DNA from: Paramyrothecium sp. XJ0827
Lineage: Eukaryota > Ascomycota > Sordariomycetes > Hypocreales > Stachybotryaceae
NCBI GenBank assembly: GCA_020881915.1
Contig: JAJFPB010000006.1
Location: forward strand, 2,046,001-2,110,000
Direction: 5' to 3'
DNA length: 64,000 nucleotides
Positions 1 to 11,663 of this stretch are shown piece by piece (position 1 is the stretch's first letter; every line of letters starts with the position of its first letter). Under the pieces are notes generated by a model that saw nothing but the letters and a program-made list of their open reading frames with translations, made no database searches and was not told the DNA's origin. A program made the position numbers and the translations under genes.

Positions 1-3000
1 TCTCCGGCCAGATGGAAAGATGATACCCCTTGTGTATAGGCAATAAATTCGAACAAAGGATCATGAAACTTCACACAGGCCTTGCATACCCAACAACCCG
101 AGAGATCAACACAGGCCACAAGAAACTCGAAACGCGAAACGCTGAAGCCGGCTGAAGCGGTTGAACTCGCTATAGAGATAGTGAATTACTTTCGAAGGGT
201 CTGACATGTTTGTGACATTCAGACGTGGTCTCTATGATGTAAGTTCCAGATATGAGCATCAAGAGCTTCATTGGTAGTTTGATAAACCTGCTGTTTTTGC
301 TTCAGAGTTAACATGAGAACTCGTAAGCATCTCTTCGTTCTTTCATTATCGTGCGAGACATGTCACGTACACGTATTGGAATGCATGGGATTTCGACTTC
401 GCTCGATTACGAGGTATATGGAGGGCAGAGGGTTGAGACCCAAACTTCAGTGACAGGATTAAGATTGCCCGTGGCATTCTGCCGAGGAAATAATACTCCA
501 ACCCATCCAATGCTGTAAGCTGGCAAACTGTAACTTTTCTTCGCCAGAGGGTCCTCGGAAGATACCACCAACTCTAGATCAACGTGTTTGCAACCAATGA
601 ATAAGGTCTAGAGCCAAGACCAGCTCAGCCAACGAGGGAATTTCTTCATGCCAAGAGTGTCAGAGAGCCACATCTCAGCCATGGTCTACACATGAGGTGA
701 TCCAGCTGACCTCAGAAGAGGACGTCATCCGAACGTCGTCTAAGCATCACGGCCTGCCTACATACAACACGAGACATCAAGAGAACTTAGGATTGAAACG
801 ATGTAACCTACACTTGAATACGAACGACAGCCAAGAAGTCAATGCCAAAACTTATGCCTTGATACGGACACCATCAAGTCTGGATCACAATGCACAGGGT
901 AAGACGTGGCGCAGACCGGGCCGTGCTGAGTCGCCTCCGGCTACAGAACAACGCACCGACGAAAGTCTCGATCAACGCAACGATCTATGCGGGAAATATC
1001 GAGCCATTCAGAATCATGGATCTCGCCAGCTCCGCGGTGATGATCCGAAACAAAACACTCAAGAACCAGCCTCTGCCGCGGCGTCCCATGCTCCCGCATC
1101 CGACAGCACTCTCCCCATTTGTCTGTTGTTTGAAGTTTGTGGTACGTGCTGAAGACAGGGGTCCTTGCGCCCGAGGGGTCTAGAATAACCTGGACAATGC
1201 GGCTGCTACACGTGGCTTAGCATACCCGGGCGCTCTCGGAAAACCTCGAAGCAAGAAGCAAATCCTCGGTGAGGATAAACTAGGCACACGATGCGTGGCG
1301 ATTGAGCCTCAGCTGGCGGGCAAGGGCCAAGAGACAGAGTCGGCCTGGTCGAGGCTGGAGCTGAATGCATGGATTCGCCGTGCTTGACCGTCTACAGCTT
1401 GAGGTTTGACGAGAATGGGCTGGCTATTGCCTGCGGGCTTACGACAGGGTTTGGAAGAGGCACACGGAGCATCCGTAACAGCATCAAACAGCATGAAAAA
1501 GGCAGGCCCCGGCTCAAACTGCCAGAGCCTCAAAGCAAGCGGTGAAACGGAGATTTGCTTCTCCAGCGTCAAAACTTTTCCAGGGCTTGCATCAGACGTA
1601 ACATTGTGATCACCGCGCCAGGGGCTTCCAATGTCGTCACTTCAGCCACAGGTATGTCCTTGCGAAAGCCCGTGCGCCGCAGTGCAGAGCTCAGCACTGC
1701 AATTAGCAAGACCCTCCTTCCGCAAAATAAGTTAAGCCAAACAGGTCTGCCATGACGTTTTGAGACGTCGACTGGGACCCGGGGCCCATTGGCTTGCTGC
1801 GAATCGCTCGAGTCCCAGGCCTCTGGATTCGTGGTCCAGCCCTTGCGTTACCAGTCTCGGAAGACGAGACCGTACTCAAACTCGAGACCCGCCGCCATGG
1901 AACAAATGTCACAACTGACCAGGCGACGAAGCTCGGTCGATATCCGCGGCATTGAGAGTCCGCCTCCCAGAAATGTCAAGGTTCGAATAAGCATGTCAAG
2001 CAAACTCACTTCACAAAATAGGACATGAGTAATGCCAAAAAAGGAATGAAGCGCCGGAAAGCCGTCATCATTGCTTGGTAACACACAAGCATCGAAGGAA
2101 ATTGGCAGAAACATGAGATTGCCCCTAAGGGAACCCCCGGCTAGCCCGCTCCAACTGGACGGTGACGCTAGAATGGCGGCTGCTCTAATGAGGGTCACCG
2201 ACCGATGAGCTACATTTTCCGTTAAGCCAAGTTCAGTAATTTGTTTGCTTTCAGACGCGTCCGGGCGAGCCTCCAGAAGCGCGTAGCTTCTCCAAGCATC
2301 ACTGCGTAGAGAAATTGGCTGGAGCAGGGGCTCGTCTTTGTCGCACCGTTTGCCAAGGGTGTCAACCTATATGGCACGGCTCTTATTGTGCGCTGCAAAT
2401 TACGGTGCAATCCATGGTGCTGGGTCCGATTGAGACCAGATCTTCGGTAAAACACTTTCTTTCGGCCTCATCAAAGCCTAGAACCGAAGTAAGAATGTTC
2501 AGCTTGAGATATATTGCGGAGAAATCTCCGTAGTGCATTCATGGCACGTCAATGACGCGCAAATGATACTTATTTGTGACAGTGTCCATTAATATGAGAA
2601 TGTTGAAGCAGGGCGACAACTCTGGTCTCACTTCCCCACGCCCGTCGGAGGATCTTATTTGCGGCCAGAGACAGGATTCTCTGCCCTGCTGGTATCGCCA
2701 CTAGGGAGCGTTAGAAGTGAGGTTGTCAACTTGTGGGATCAGAATTATCAGTTTCTGCTCTCAATTTCTTGTGAGCAGAGCCATGAGACTCTCCATCCCG
2801 AGCACTTCCGCGAGAGAGAAATTTGGGTGCCCAAGTTGCTGCGACAAACTCAAACAAACAATTGTGCTGCATGGCCAGGAAATTGGCTTTTGCTTAGTGG
2901 GTTGGTTTCAACGGTTATTTCCATGTGAGATCAGGGATCGTAGTACAAGGGGGCCCGGCCCCTGTCAGGAACCGCCTCATCGAGAGCATTAATTGAATTG

Positions 3001-5239
3001 GGTCAACCCCCACAATCGTGGGCTTCATTGTGTTTGACCATACCCAAGTTGGGCGCCCATTGAGCAGCGTGCACCGTTTACTGTCGTGAGGATAATGCAG
3101 CGCCTGTGTAGTGTGTGTGGATAGACGCCACCCGCCCACCAGCGTCACAATCGACGTTGTATCGGACGTCGTGTGATTAGTTGAGGCATCTTCAATGGCC
3201 TCGGTAAGGGGTGCTAAACCTCGCAAGTGACGGGAGCCTCAATCAGCTACGCATGTATAACAACGGAACATGCCGGCGTGTTGGCTGACATTTGAAGACA
3301 GGCATTGTGAATTTTGCATACCTTGTGGCCGGACTGTGTATGAACCAAGCCGAATGCTATGGTTAAATGAGAAGTTGTCTTGCTGTTTGAGCACCTTTGT
3401 TGATGGGGCTTTAATTTATTAATCTCTGGACCTGGGACGGCGCAAGTCGTGGCGTCAACGCAGCTGGGCCTAATGCACTGGCACAGTTTGTATTGGAGTC
3501 GCAAGAAGCAAAAAGGGAAACTGTGGTGAGCCGTTGAGGCGCCACGAAAATTTCCATTCTTGTGGCTTGACCGTTGGAACTTTTTGCAGACTTCAGCTGG
3601 GGAGCTTCTTTTTCACGTTACAAGGACGAATGGCGAAATTGGCCACGACAGGTAGGGTGAGCTGTCAGATGTTACAATCCTCTATGGCATTTCGATTCGA
3701 TCTCGCCCCCTTGAAGATGACGTCTGGTTGACCTCTCGTTCCAAGTCCACCCAGCGTCACGACCTTCGAGTCTCAATCTCTTTGCGTCCGTATTCGCAAT
3801 GCAACAAAGTGAGGTGCAGGGGATACGACCAGGAGTCCACGATGCCTTGTCAAACATTAATGTACCGTAATCACGGCTCGGGAAGGGGCATGTTCCGGGG
3901 AGTGCAGATCTGTAGTGAAGAGCACGCGCACAACTTGGCCAGCCGCCAGCTGGTTGTCTCTGTGGTCCCGGAGGACCAGGTAAGCCTAGGTTAGAGGCTG
4001 CCGATCGGCGTCAAAGCTCCGAAGAAAAACTCATCGCGTAAGATTTGTTTCTTGCGGTGGTTTCTGCGGATGCTAACTGACTCGAAACGTCTTTTAGGGA
4101 CCAGTCATGGTGATGTGGTGATCGCGATCATGACCATGGAGCATACATCTGGACCTTCCCAGCGGGACTGACCCGCATGAGAAAAGACGTACTTTTTGTC
4201 ATGGATGGGGGTGGCAGTCGAGGCGAGGCGGATCAGACCTGAACTAGCCGGCCGTCGAAGCCTGACGGAAGCATGGCAGCTCAGGGAGGGAAGGCTTGGA
4301 AGGATGGCTGCTTCGATATAGGGCCAGGGGGGCATAGCGAGAGTCCGGTCGGGCGGGTATGTCGACAACGGATTGGTTTTCTCCCTCCACCCAACGCACC
4401 AAGCGGTTGTGATCAGGTCGCCCTAGTCCGCCCCAGTGGGACCGGTGACCTGCTTGTCAATCATCCCGTGCGATTTTCATCCCATCGTTCTGCGCCATGC
4501 TGGGGCCGTCCCTTCGTCCTCCCCACTACCCCCTGCTTCCGCTGTGTCCATTGCCCCCCTCTTGGCCTATCCTTTACCCCTGGCCACATGTGCAATCCTG
4601 CCTGTTCCTGTGCGTTGGGCTGTGTTTGCGGGTGGCACCCCTGGTCAGGAGGCCGGGGGACCCTCGTCAATTGTCGATTCTCGTGCGTTTCTTCGGTTGT
4701 TCCCTGTGCCAGCATTTTGCATGACGGCGGGGCAGGAGAGGGAAAATGAACTTGTGCTAACTAATGACAAGCCGCACATTGCTGGCGTCGGTAGCCGCGG
4801 GCTGTAATGAGTAGCGTGTCCTGGCATCTGAAATGACGATGTTGACTTTTGTGTAATGGACCAAACCCCCTGGTCCTGATTCTGTTCCGGCAGACAGCTC
4901 TGTGCCTGCCTTCAGGTACCTCCTGCAAGGTGCTAAACTTACCTGACCTTGCCTTAAGCAGGGCTGCCACAAGGACAGGTGCCACTACCGTAAGGTAGGT
5001 ACGTAAGGTACCTGTAGGTAAGGTCCAGTAGACCCCGTACCTGCCTTGCACAACGCGATGTGATGCACCAGTCAACTTTTATCACCACCTCGCATCCCAG
5101 CCCACTTGGATCCCGTTTTATTCTGCCGCCCGTTTTCTCTTTGTCCTCCTCCCACCAGCCTTTCGCCTTTGGAGATTCAGTTGCAGTCAAGCAGTCCCCT
5201 CGTGCCGAGCCCGAGGGTCAAGCACTTGTCGGACGCTCG
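1..5239. other. Left intergenic region, no supportable gene
   Basis: No reading frame here resembles a known family. The longest open stretches are 100-160 codons, unrelated between frames, and lack the splice-site and codon structure of the neighbouring genes. From about 4440 to 4720 the plus strand is pyrimidine-rich. From about 4910 to 5045 it carries clustered GGTA/TACC-type short motifs (AAGGTA, GGTACCT). No tRNA-like arms or terminal repeats were noticed. It may be a decayed region or simply a long spacer. Confidence 0.5.
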
Positions 5240-6204
5240 CTACGCAACCTGCGTGTGAGGTGAGGTGCACGGCGATCCTTTTCCGCGGCGCACGACCACA
5301 GCCAGCCAACCAGACGAGGTACGCCCGAATCCTACCCCAACGGAGCCGACGAGGGCAGGCAAGCAGGAAAGCAAGACACTAATTTTGCGAGCACTTCCAT
5401 TTCGACCTCCTGAATGACCCAGACCTTTTGCCTTTCCCACGTGTCCTGGGCTCCAGTCGCGGCCAATACACAGTTGATGCTAATCTCTGGGCTCCTCAGT
5501 TCTCCCCTCATGGTCTCAATACTGAATCACCTGTTTGCTACGGCCTAATCGCGGTTCTCCCTCCGACTCGCGGCTCTCCCTCATGCCGACCGCAAAATTC
5601 GATTAATCAAACCACGGATTTCCTCCGACGCCCGACACCCGACACCGACTCGTCCTTTCGCCCTTCCAGGACTGCTTTTTGCTTTTCAGCATCCTCCCAC
5701 CTAATCGCTAATCGACAATTTGTTTTTGTTGTTTTTCGACCATCTCCGGCTTAGTTGCCTTCGGCTTCTAGTTAGCCCTTGGTCTTGATCTTGATCTTAG
5801 ACTATTCCTCTTTCTTCCCCCTCGTCTCTTTCGTTCTACTGTTGCAACCCACTCTGCACCTGTTCGACTAGGAACCCTTCTCTAGCCTCAGTGGACGTGC
5901 GCACCTAAGGACGACAGCAATGGCACAGCGCTCCCTCGGTCCCACTACAGCACCCGCACTCGCTACAACCTAGGCCAGCTCCACCCACCATCTTCGAATC
6001 CAGTGCGTCTTTTGCTTCTCCGGCACCAGGCGCCGACAGCCTAAGCGCTGCACTGCGAATCCCTGACGAACTCGCACGAAAAAGGCGATTTCTCGAAGCT
6101 CGTGAACATTTTGCCTTCCTGCTTTCCCCCAACGACACACCCGTTTCGTCCACCGAGCCCAGCATAGACACCCTCGACCTCCGAATCGCTGGGCTCGAAG
6201 GACA
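5240..6204 (+). promoter_or_regulatory. Probable promoter and leader of the TBC gene
   Basis: This kilobase just upstream of the Rab GAP start is rich in C and T on the plus strand, for example around 5560-5760 and 5800-5900, as is common in leaders of filamentous fungal genes. No long frame continues into the downstream gene. The transcription start is not determined. A leader intron is possible, but no donor/acceptor pair could be fixed from sequence alone. Confidence 0.4.
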
Positions 6205-9108
6205 ATGGGCACCATGGCGGCACCTTACCACCACCAGTACGACTACGAGCCCGACTCGCGCTATGGCACAAGCGGCGTCGGAGGCGGCCCTGGGACCGGT
6301 CACTACAACCGCCAGCAGCAGCGCCCGCAGTACTCTCCGCCGTACGGCGATCACGCCCAAGCCAGACATTACGAGGACCCTGCACCTCTTGCACAACAGC
6401 TTCCGCCGCCTCACCAAGCCAATGTCTCTCGTCGTATACCCTTTGCCTTGACGCCAGGTCACGGAAACCGAGACCTGTCACAGCTTCCTCCTCTACCTGC
6501 CTCGCCTCGCTGGGATTCCTTTTCTTCTCATGCTTCACATCAGTATCCCTCGAGCCCAAGCTCCGCCCGGTTCCCCTCCTACTCCCACGACTACCAGCCT
6601 CCTGAGCAGTCGTACTCCCGCCAAGGCCACCATCCACCACTCTCCTACGATGGCTCGAACGTGATGCACGAGCGTAATAACTCGCCATTCCGCCCATTGG
6701 CGTCGAAAACCTCCCTCGGCGACATGCGCTCCTACGACGCCTCCCCCATAGAAAACTTCTCCAGACCCCGAACGAAAAGCCTGCGGCAGCCCATTCCAGA
6801 ACACTCTCAGCCGCAAGCTCAAACCGCAAACTTTCCCTCTTCCGATCCCTACTACGACTCGTTACCTAGTCCTACCCACTCGGCTCCTTGGCAGCGGCCA
6901 CGAGGGCCATCGATATCCTCGTGGAAGTCCTCATCCTCCAACTTCGCACCCGCCTACCCTCCCCCGGGTGACGTCTCCGACCCACGTTATCCTCGGATGA
7001 GGAATGTTACCGGCCCGCCTCACCTATCCACGGGCCGCCCACCCTTTGGAAACCGTGTGGATAGTTCTGCCTCTGCACCAGCTTTCGCGGGTGGAGCACC
7101 CCCTTGGTTGAGCGGGGACGAACTTCGCTCGAGTTTCAGATCCCAGTACTCTGCGTCATCTGGCCCAGTCACAACGTTTACCGAACGAAGCAGCATCCTG
7201 ACCAAGGATACCTCCGTTGGCTCTGTGGACGCTCACCCCGACGAGCCAAGTCTAGAGGATGTTATGGGCATGTACGAGAACGGGTTTGACGACGAGGACG
7301 ACGACCACGCGGACGGCGACAAACACCCCGGCTCGCGGCCCATGACTCCAGCCTCGGATGTGCCTGAGCTAACGCAGCCTTTTGGAATGTTCAGCTCGCG
7401 AGACGATGACGAGGACCGGCAACGCCCCGCCACCTCAGGCCTCGACGCGGAGATTCGTCAATCGAAGATGATTTTTACTAGTTTTGAATTTATTTCCTCG
7501 GTGTCGCACATTGCAGAAAAGCACAATCAAACCCCGGAGGATGACGATGATTATGACGATGATGGAAAAGCCGCAGAAAAGCGCGATTCAGGTAAATCGC
7601 TGGACTCGGACCCGTCTTTGCAGGCCGATGCCTCAATCGACAACAGCACGACAGAGCCTTCGAGGTCTCTCAATTCATCGCCTCCTTTGCTTGCGCCGTC
7701 TGCCTCCCCCTCGCCTTCCTCCGCGCCTCAGCCCGCTGTCTACGAAGACCCAGGTTTTCGCGACCGGTACGGTTTCAAGAAGGAGAACCAATACATCACA
7801 AGAGCACAATACGATTCTTGGGACAAAGGATACACTCCATACCTGGCAAGGAGGCGCAAGAAGTGGATGGCATACCTGAAGGACAATTCCTTGATAACGG
7901 AAAATCCTACACGCTTTCCTCCACAAAACGAAAAGACACGTCGATTTGTTCGCAAAGGCATCCCGCCAGACTGGCGTGGAGCTGCATGGTTCTACTATGC
8001 CGGCGGCCCCAAAATCTTGGCCAAGCATGCAGGTCTTTATGGCAAGCTGCTGGACAGGAGCGCGAGCAAGGTCGATTCGGATGCCATCGAGCGTGATCTT
8101 CACCGCACCTTCCCTGACAACATCAAGTTCAAGCCGCCTGGCAGCAAGGTGCCGGAGGCAGCTGGCAGTGGAAGGGAGAGTCAATCAACTCTGACTCGGT
8201 CTGCATCTACGTCCGGCAGCTTCGAGCTCCGAATCCCCGAGGACGAACCGCCCATCATTTCCGCCCTTCGCCGAGTCTTGCACGCATTTGCCATCTATAA
8301 CCCGCAAATTGGCTACTGCCAGAGCCTGAACTTCCTGGCGGGTATGCTGTTGCTGTTCGTCGAAACCGAAGAGCACTGCTTCTGGCTCCTTAACGTCATC
8401 ACGACAATCTACCTACCCGGCACGCATGAGACCACTCTGGAGGGTTCAAAGATCGATCTCGGTGTGTTGATGACGGAACTACGAGACACGATGCCTGCTG
8501 TATGGGACAAGGTTGGCGGAGAGCTTGAGGCCGAGCCTACAGGACGACCACAGACGAGCAAGTCACTACGCAAGCCGAGGAGCAAATTGAAGCGGGGCAA
8601 AGGAGCGCCGAGTTTGTCTACTGAGAGGCTTCCACCAATCACCATGTGCATGACGGCCTGGTTTATGAGCTGTTTCATTGGGACCTTTCCCATTGAGACG
8701 ACCCTGCGTGTCTGGGACGTCTTTTTCCTTGAAGGTTCCAAGACGCTGTTCCGTGTGGCGTTGTCCGTCTTCAAGGTCGGCGAAGCGGAGATCAAGGCCG
8801 TCAAGGATCCTATGGAGATGTTTGGCGTGGTCCAGGCGATCCCTAGGCGAATGCTTGACGCCAACGAGATGATGGAGATGTGTTTCAAGCGACGCAATGG
8901 GTTCGGACATCTCACGCAAGGTCTGATTGACGACAGACGACAGGAGAGACGAGATCTCATAAGACGGGATCTAGAGGAGCAGAAACTGGGGCGAGCAGCG
9001 ACGTCCGTCACCGTGGCCGACGGTGCAGGCGGGAAAGTGAACCGAAAGGGCACATTATTCGGGAGGAAGAAGCGAGACGACTCTAAACCAAAACCGACGG
9101 AGGTGTAG
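6205..9108 (+). CDS. TBC-domain Rab GTPase-activating protein (Gyp3/Msb3-like)
   Basis: Single-exon gene, 967 residues. The first about 510 residues are disordered and rich in Pro, Ser and Tyr, with acidic patches (about 355-370 and 450-460). The TBC domain follows: RYGFKKENQYIT at about 520, then IPPDWRGAAW at about 586, the arginine-finger motif IERDLHRTF at about 628 and the glutamine-finger motif GYCQSLNF at about 702. Both catalytic fingers are present, so GAP activity towards a Rab GTPase in vesicle transport is expected. The region before the TBC core resembles the yeast Msb3/Msb4 group, which acts on Sec4 in exocytosis; the exact Rab here is inference. A second ATG at 6214 has a better context (ACCATGG) and may be the real start. 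The C-terminus is basic. Confidence 0.92.
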   Translation: MGTMAAPYHHQYDYEPDSRYGTSGVGGGPGTGHYNRQQQRPQYSPPYGDHAQARHYEDPAPLAQQLPPPHQANVSRRIPFALTPGHGNRDLSQLPPLPASPRWDSFSSHASHQYPSSPSSARFPSYSHDYQPPEQSYSRQGHHPPLSYDGSNVMHERNNSPFRPLASKTSLGDMRSYDASPIENFSRPRTKSLRQPIPEHSQPQAQTANFPSSDPYYDSLPSPTHSAPWQRPRGPSISSWKSSSSNFAPAYPPPGDVSDPRYPRMRNVTGPPHLSTGRPPFGNRVDSSASAPAFAGGAPPWLSGDELRSSFRSQYSASSGPVTTFTERSSILTKDTSVGSVDAHPDEPSLEDVMGMYENGFDDEDDDHADGDKHPGSRPMTPASDVPELTQPFGMFSSRDDDEDRQRPATSGLDAEIRQSKMIFTSFEFISSVSHIAEKHNQTPEDDDDYDDDGKAAEKRDSGKSLDSDPSLQADASIDNSTTEPSRSLNSSPPLLAPSASPSPSSAPQPAVYEDPGFRDRYGFKKENQYITRAQYDSWDKGYTPYLARRRKKWMAYLKDNSLITENPTRFPPQNEKTRRFVRKGIPPDWRGAAWFYYAGGPKILAKHAGLYGKLLDRSASKVDSDAIERDLHRTFPDNIKFKPPGSKVPEAAGSGRESQSTLTRSASTSGSFELRIPEDEPPIISALRRVLHAFAIYNPQIGYCQSLNFLAGMLLLFVETEEHCFWLLNVITTIYLPGTHETTLEGSKIDLGVLMTELRDTMPAVWDKVGGELEAEPTGRPQTSKSLRKPRSKLKRGKGAPSLSTERLPPITMCMTAWFMSCFIGTFPIETTLRVWDVFFLEGSKTLFRVALSVFKVGEAEIKAVKDPMEMFGVVQAIPRRMLDANEMMEMCFKRRNGFGHLTQGLIDDRRQERRDLIRRDLEEQKLGRAATSVTVADGAGGKVNRKGTLFGRKKRDDSKPKPTEV

Positions 9109-10000
9109 GGGCCATCTGGTCGGAGTTTCACACGGGCGAAGGACCACCTCATTTTTTTGACTCAACTTGTTGCACGGAAACCATTGAACGGCGTTGGCGG
9201 AAGAGAAGGCACCTGCTGCATACGGCACTCATAAAGACTTGGAGATGCCCTCGACTTTCTTACATTTCCTTTGTCCGGAGCATTGCTTTTTTCTTTCTCT
9301 TTCCCCTTCCTGTCGTGTTTACCCCTGAAAATTGAAGACTACACTCTCTGCCTTTTGAGCATTGAATGGTAGTCAGGAATTATGCTTGGCGCGTTGTCTG
9401 TTTTTACTCATGACGAACGTTACGGCTGCGAATCCATGACATGCACACAGATACCGAATTTCTTTGTCCTACGGACGTACAGAAGGCAATATTTGCTTGA
9501 GGAAATGGAAAAGAATGGCGAATGGAGGGTTGTAAGAGCTGCATACATGGCATTAGATGGAAAAAGACACATGGGCGATCCCCCCCCCTTTTTTTTTTTG
9601 GTGGTGTCAGGATAGAGTTGGGATGAGAAGGGGAGGGATGGGTAATTGGGAGCATGGCAATGCCAAAAGAACTCGGAATGACTGTCGAATCGGACAGGTT
9701 GAGGTTTGCATTGTTAAGGAGTCTGTAGAACAACTACCTATCTAGCGAAAGCTAAACATGATGTATGGGTGTGACTTTGTCTTCGGAGTTATGTGACCAG
9801 ACTGACAACGGCTGGTGTAAGGGACGCCTTGGCGTGATTATGTACACGATGGAAAGTACAAAACCTTGTTGGGCGCTGACCACTTTGGAGGTCGTGTAGA
9901 TGTAGCCCCCATAGTGTGCTGGGCTAGGCGAATTGACTATATATGTACTGCGAGTGTGTAGGAAGGCGTTTGTAGCCGAAATCGGCGAGATGACGGGCTC
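9109..10000. other. 3' region of TBC gene and convergent spacer
   Basis: Spacer between the convergent TBC and E2 genes. It holds the untranslated ends of both genes and no credible coding frame. A run of nine C followed by eleven T lies at 9580-9599. It is a simple-sequence tract of no evident function and is prone to length errors in sequencing. Confidence 0.5.
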
Positions 10001-10543
10001 TCAAGAGGCGGGGAAGACGGGCTCGGCGAGAGCGTACCTCTCGACGTGGAGCTTGACGTTCTTCTCCCAGGCGGGCCTGTCGTTCCTGTACTCCTCGGCG
10101 ATGCGGTCCTCGAGGGGGTCGTCGGGCTGGGGCTCGAGGAGGAGGTTGCGGAGGGCTTCGAGGACGCTCGCGATCTTGGTGGAGGGCTTCCAGACGTCGG
10201 GCTTGAGGAGGGCGAGGCACACGCCGCCAAGGGAGTCGTTGGAGACGTTTGGGTGGTAGAGGCGGGTGACGAACTTGACGACGGGCGGCTTGAAGGGGTA
10301 CTCGGCGGGGAGGGTGAGGATGATGCCGAAGCGGCCAGGGCTGTAGGGGGAGGAGGCGTCCGGGGCGAGGGTGATGTGCCAGGTGCGGATGGAGGCGTTG
10401 GAGGGGAGGGAGACGGAGAAGCCCTCGGGAGGGTTCTGGGAGATTTCGGCGAATTCCTGGAGTAGGGGAGAGGTTAGACTTGGGAGGTTTGAGGGGGATG
10501 TTGTTGTTGAGCGACGAACCTTGGTGATGCGCTTGGTGGACAT
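10001..10543 (-). CDS. Ubiquitin-conjugating enzyme E2, UbcH7/UBE2L3-like
   Basis: Two exons: 10543-10520 and 10456-10001. The 63-nt intron (10457-10519, donor GTTCGT, branch CTAAC, acceptor CCAG) is a multiple of three without a stop, so unspliced translation gives a false 21-residue insert. The spliced protein has 159 residues, a bare UBC fold beginning MSTKRITKEFAEI. Seen motifs are PAEYPFKPP at about 70, the HPN motif at about 86 and the active-site cysteine in GGVCLALLKP at about 97. WKPSTKI and the PQPDDPL segment resemble human UbcH7, an E2 that works with HECT and RBR E3 ligases; that partner choice is inference. It receives ubiquitin from E1 and passes it to E3-bound substrates. It is transcribed divergently from the first NLR gene. 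Confidence 0.9.
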   Translation of the reverse strand: MSTKRITKVRRSTTTSPSNLPSLTSPLLQEFAEISQNPPEGFSVSLPSNASIRTWHITLAPDASSPYSPGRFGIILTLPAEYPFKPPVVKFVTRLYHPNVSNDSLGGVCLALLKPDVWKPSTKIASVLEALRNLLLEPQPDDPLEDRIAEEYRNDRPAWEKNVKLHVERYALAEPVFPAS

Positions 10544-10593
10544 GGTGGGCGGCCGACTTCTGTAAGTCAGAAGATGTACAAGTGTCGAGAGAG

Positions 10594-10599
10594 TATATA
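10594..10599 (-). promoter_or_regulatory. Possible TATA box of the E2 gene
   Basis: TATATA lies about 51-56 nt upstream of the E2 start codon on the minus strand. The placement is plausible for a short leader. The hexamer is palindromic, so the strand is assigned only from the neighbouring gene. Confidence 0.35.
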
Positions 10600-11663
10600 G
10601 AGGAAATGGAGCCCCCTGTTACCGAGGATGGCAACTGAAGGAAGAAAGCGTGTTGGTCGTGCGCGCAGCGCTGTCCTCAAACGGTTTGAAGACCCCGGGT
10701 TTCACTTCTATGACCAACAGACCAAGCCCGAGCAACGTTCGTCAGGGCTCGACAGGGAACAGCAAGGACTAAGCTCTCTCTCGCGGAAGAGGGGAGGAAG
10801 CAGAGTCGAAGAAAGGGGGGGGACCAAGCAGCTAGACTGGACAATTGCTTGTTTGCGGTGCAGGAAGGAGAATGAATAGGGGTTTCTCAGATCTCGCAAG
10901 GTCGAAATGGGATAGCTATGCTCAGGTAAGGCAGGTATGACGAAGGTGGGTTGTGCTTTGGCGGGCGGGCGGGCAAAGCTTGGGGGTGTGGCTGCCTTAT
11001 CGCGGGGCAGACGGCCGGGGCCCTGATAAGGCAAACGCTTCGCTTCTTCGGCGGCTCGAGGTGGGGCAGCCGAAGGGGGGGTTTCGAGTGGACGCGCGGG
11101 ACGGCGCGGAGTATCTGGGTGTGGCTGCGTGGCTGTGGCCGGGTGCAGATGAAACCTGGGCATGCTTTCGAGAGTGCGTGAAACAAAGCAGATACCAAAT
11201 GTTTCAAGTCCCATTGATTGATTACAGGTCGATTGGAAAGCACCTCCTTTCAGGTAAGGACATGGAAGGCAAAGTCGGCCAAGACCCATCATTGGACACT
11301 CCCTGGATTCTAAAGACATCTTAAGTCTCGGCGCAACGATACGACCACGAACTATCTCCTGGAAGACTCAGATGCATCATACAAGCTTCACCAAGGCCGA
11401 TCATCGGTTCTGGTGTTTATCCGCATTGACCGCGGCCAAGTCAATGCGGTCAATATGCGTCCAGAAGATGCTGCGCCTTGTCGGGCAGCCAGACATGTGC
11501 ACGAAGCGCCCTCGCAAATCAGGCGACCAATCAAGACTACATCAATGGTAAATGCAACCGTAGAAGGAGGGCAGTAGGATGCCTAATAACTACGACCATA
11601 GCCTTCGCACGCTCAACGGCCCAGTTCCATAACGTTCAGTCGATTATCTGACGGCGTGCAGTC
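10600..11663. other. Divergent intergenic region between E2 and PNP-NLR genes
   Basis: Shared upstream region of two divergent genes. It is locally G-rich on the plus strand around 10960-11160. No convincing coding frame or repeat was seen. It must hold the promoter of the first NLR gene, but no element could be assigned. Confidence 0.45.

Noticed and set aside
697..1152. 151-codon plus-strand frame near the left end
   Set aside because: No start context, no motif and no support from neighbouring signals.
10046..10465. Gly/Val/Glu-rich plus-strand frame opposite the E2 gene
   Set aside because: Antisense composition artefact of a GC-rich gene.
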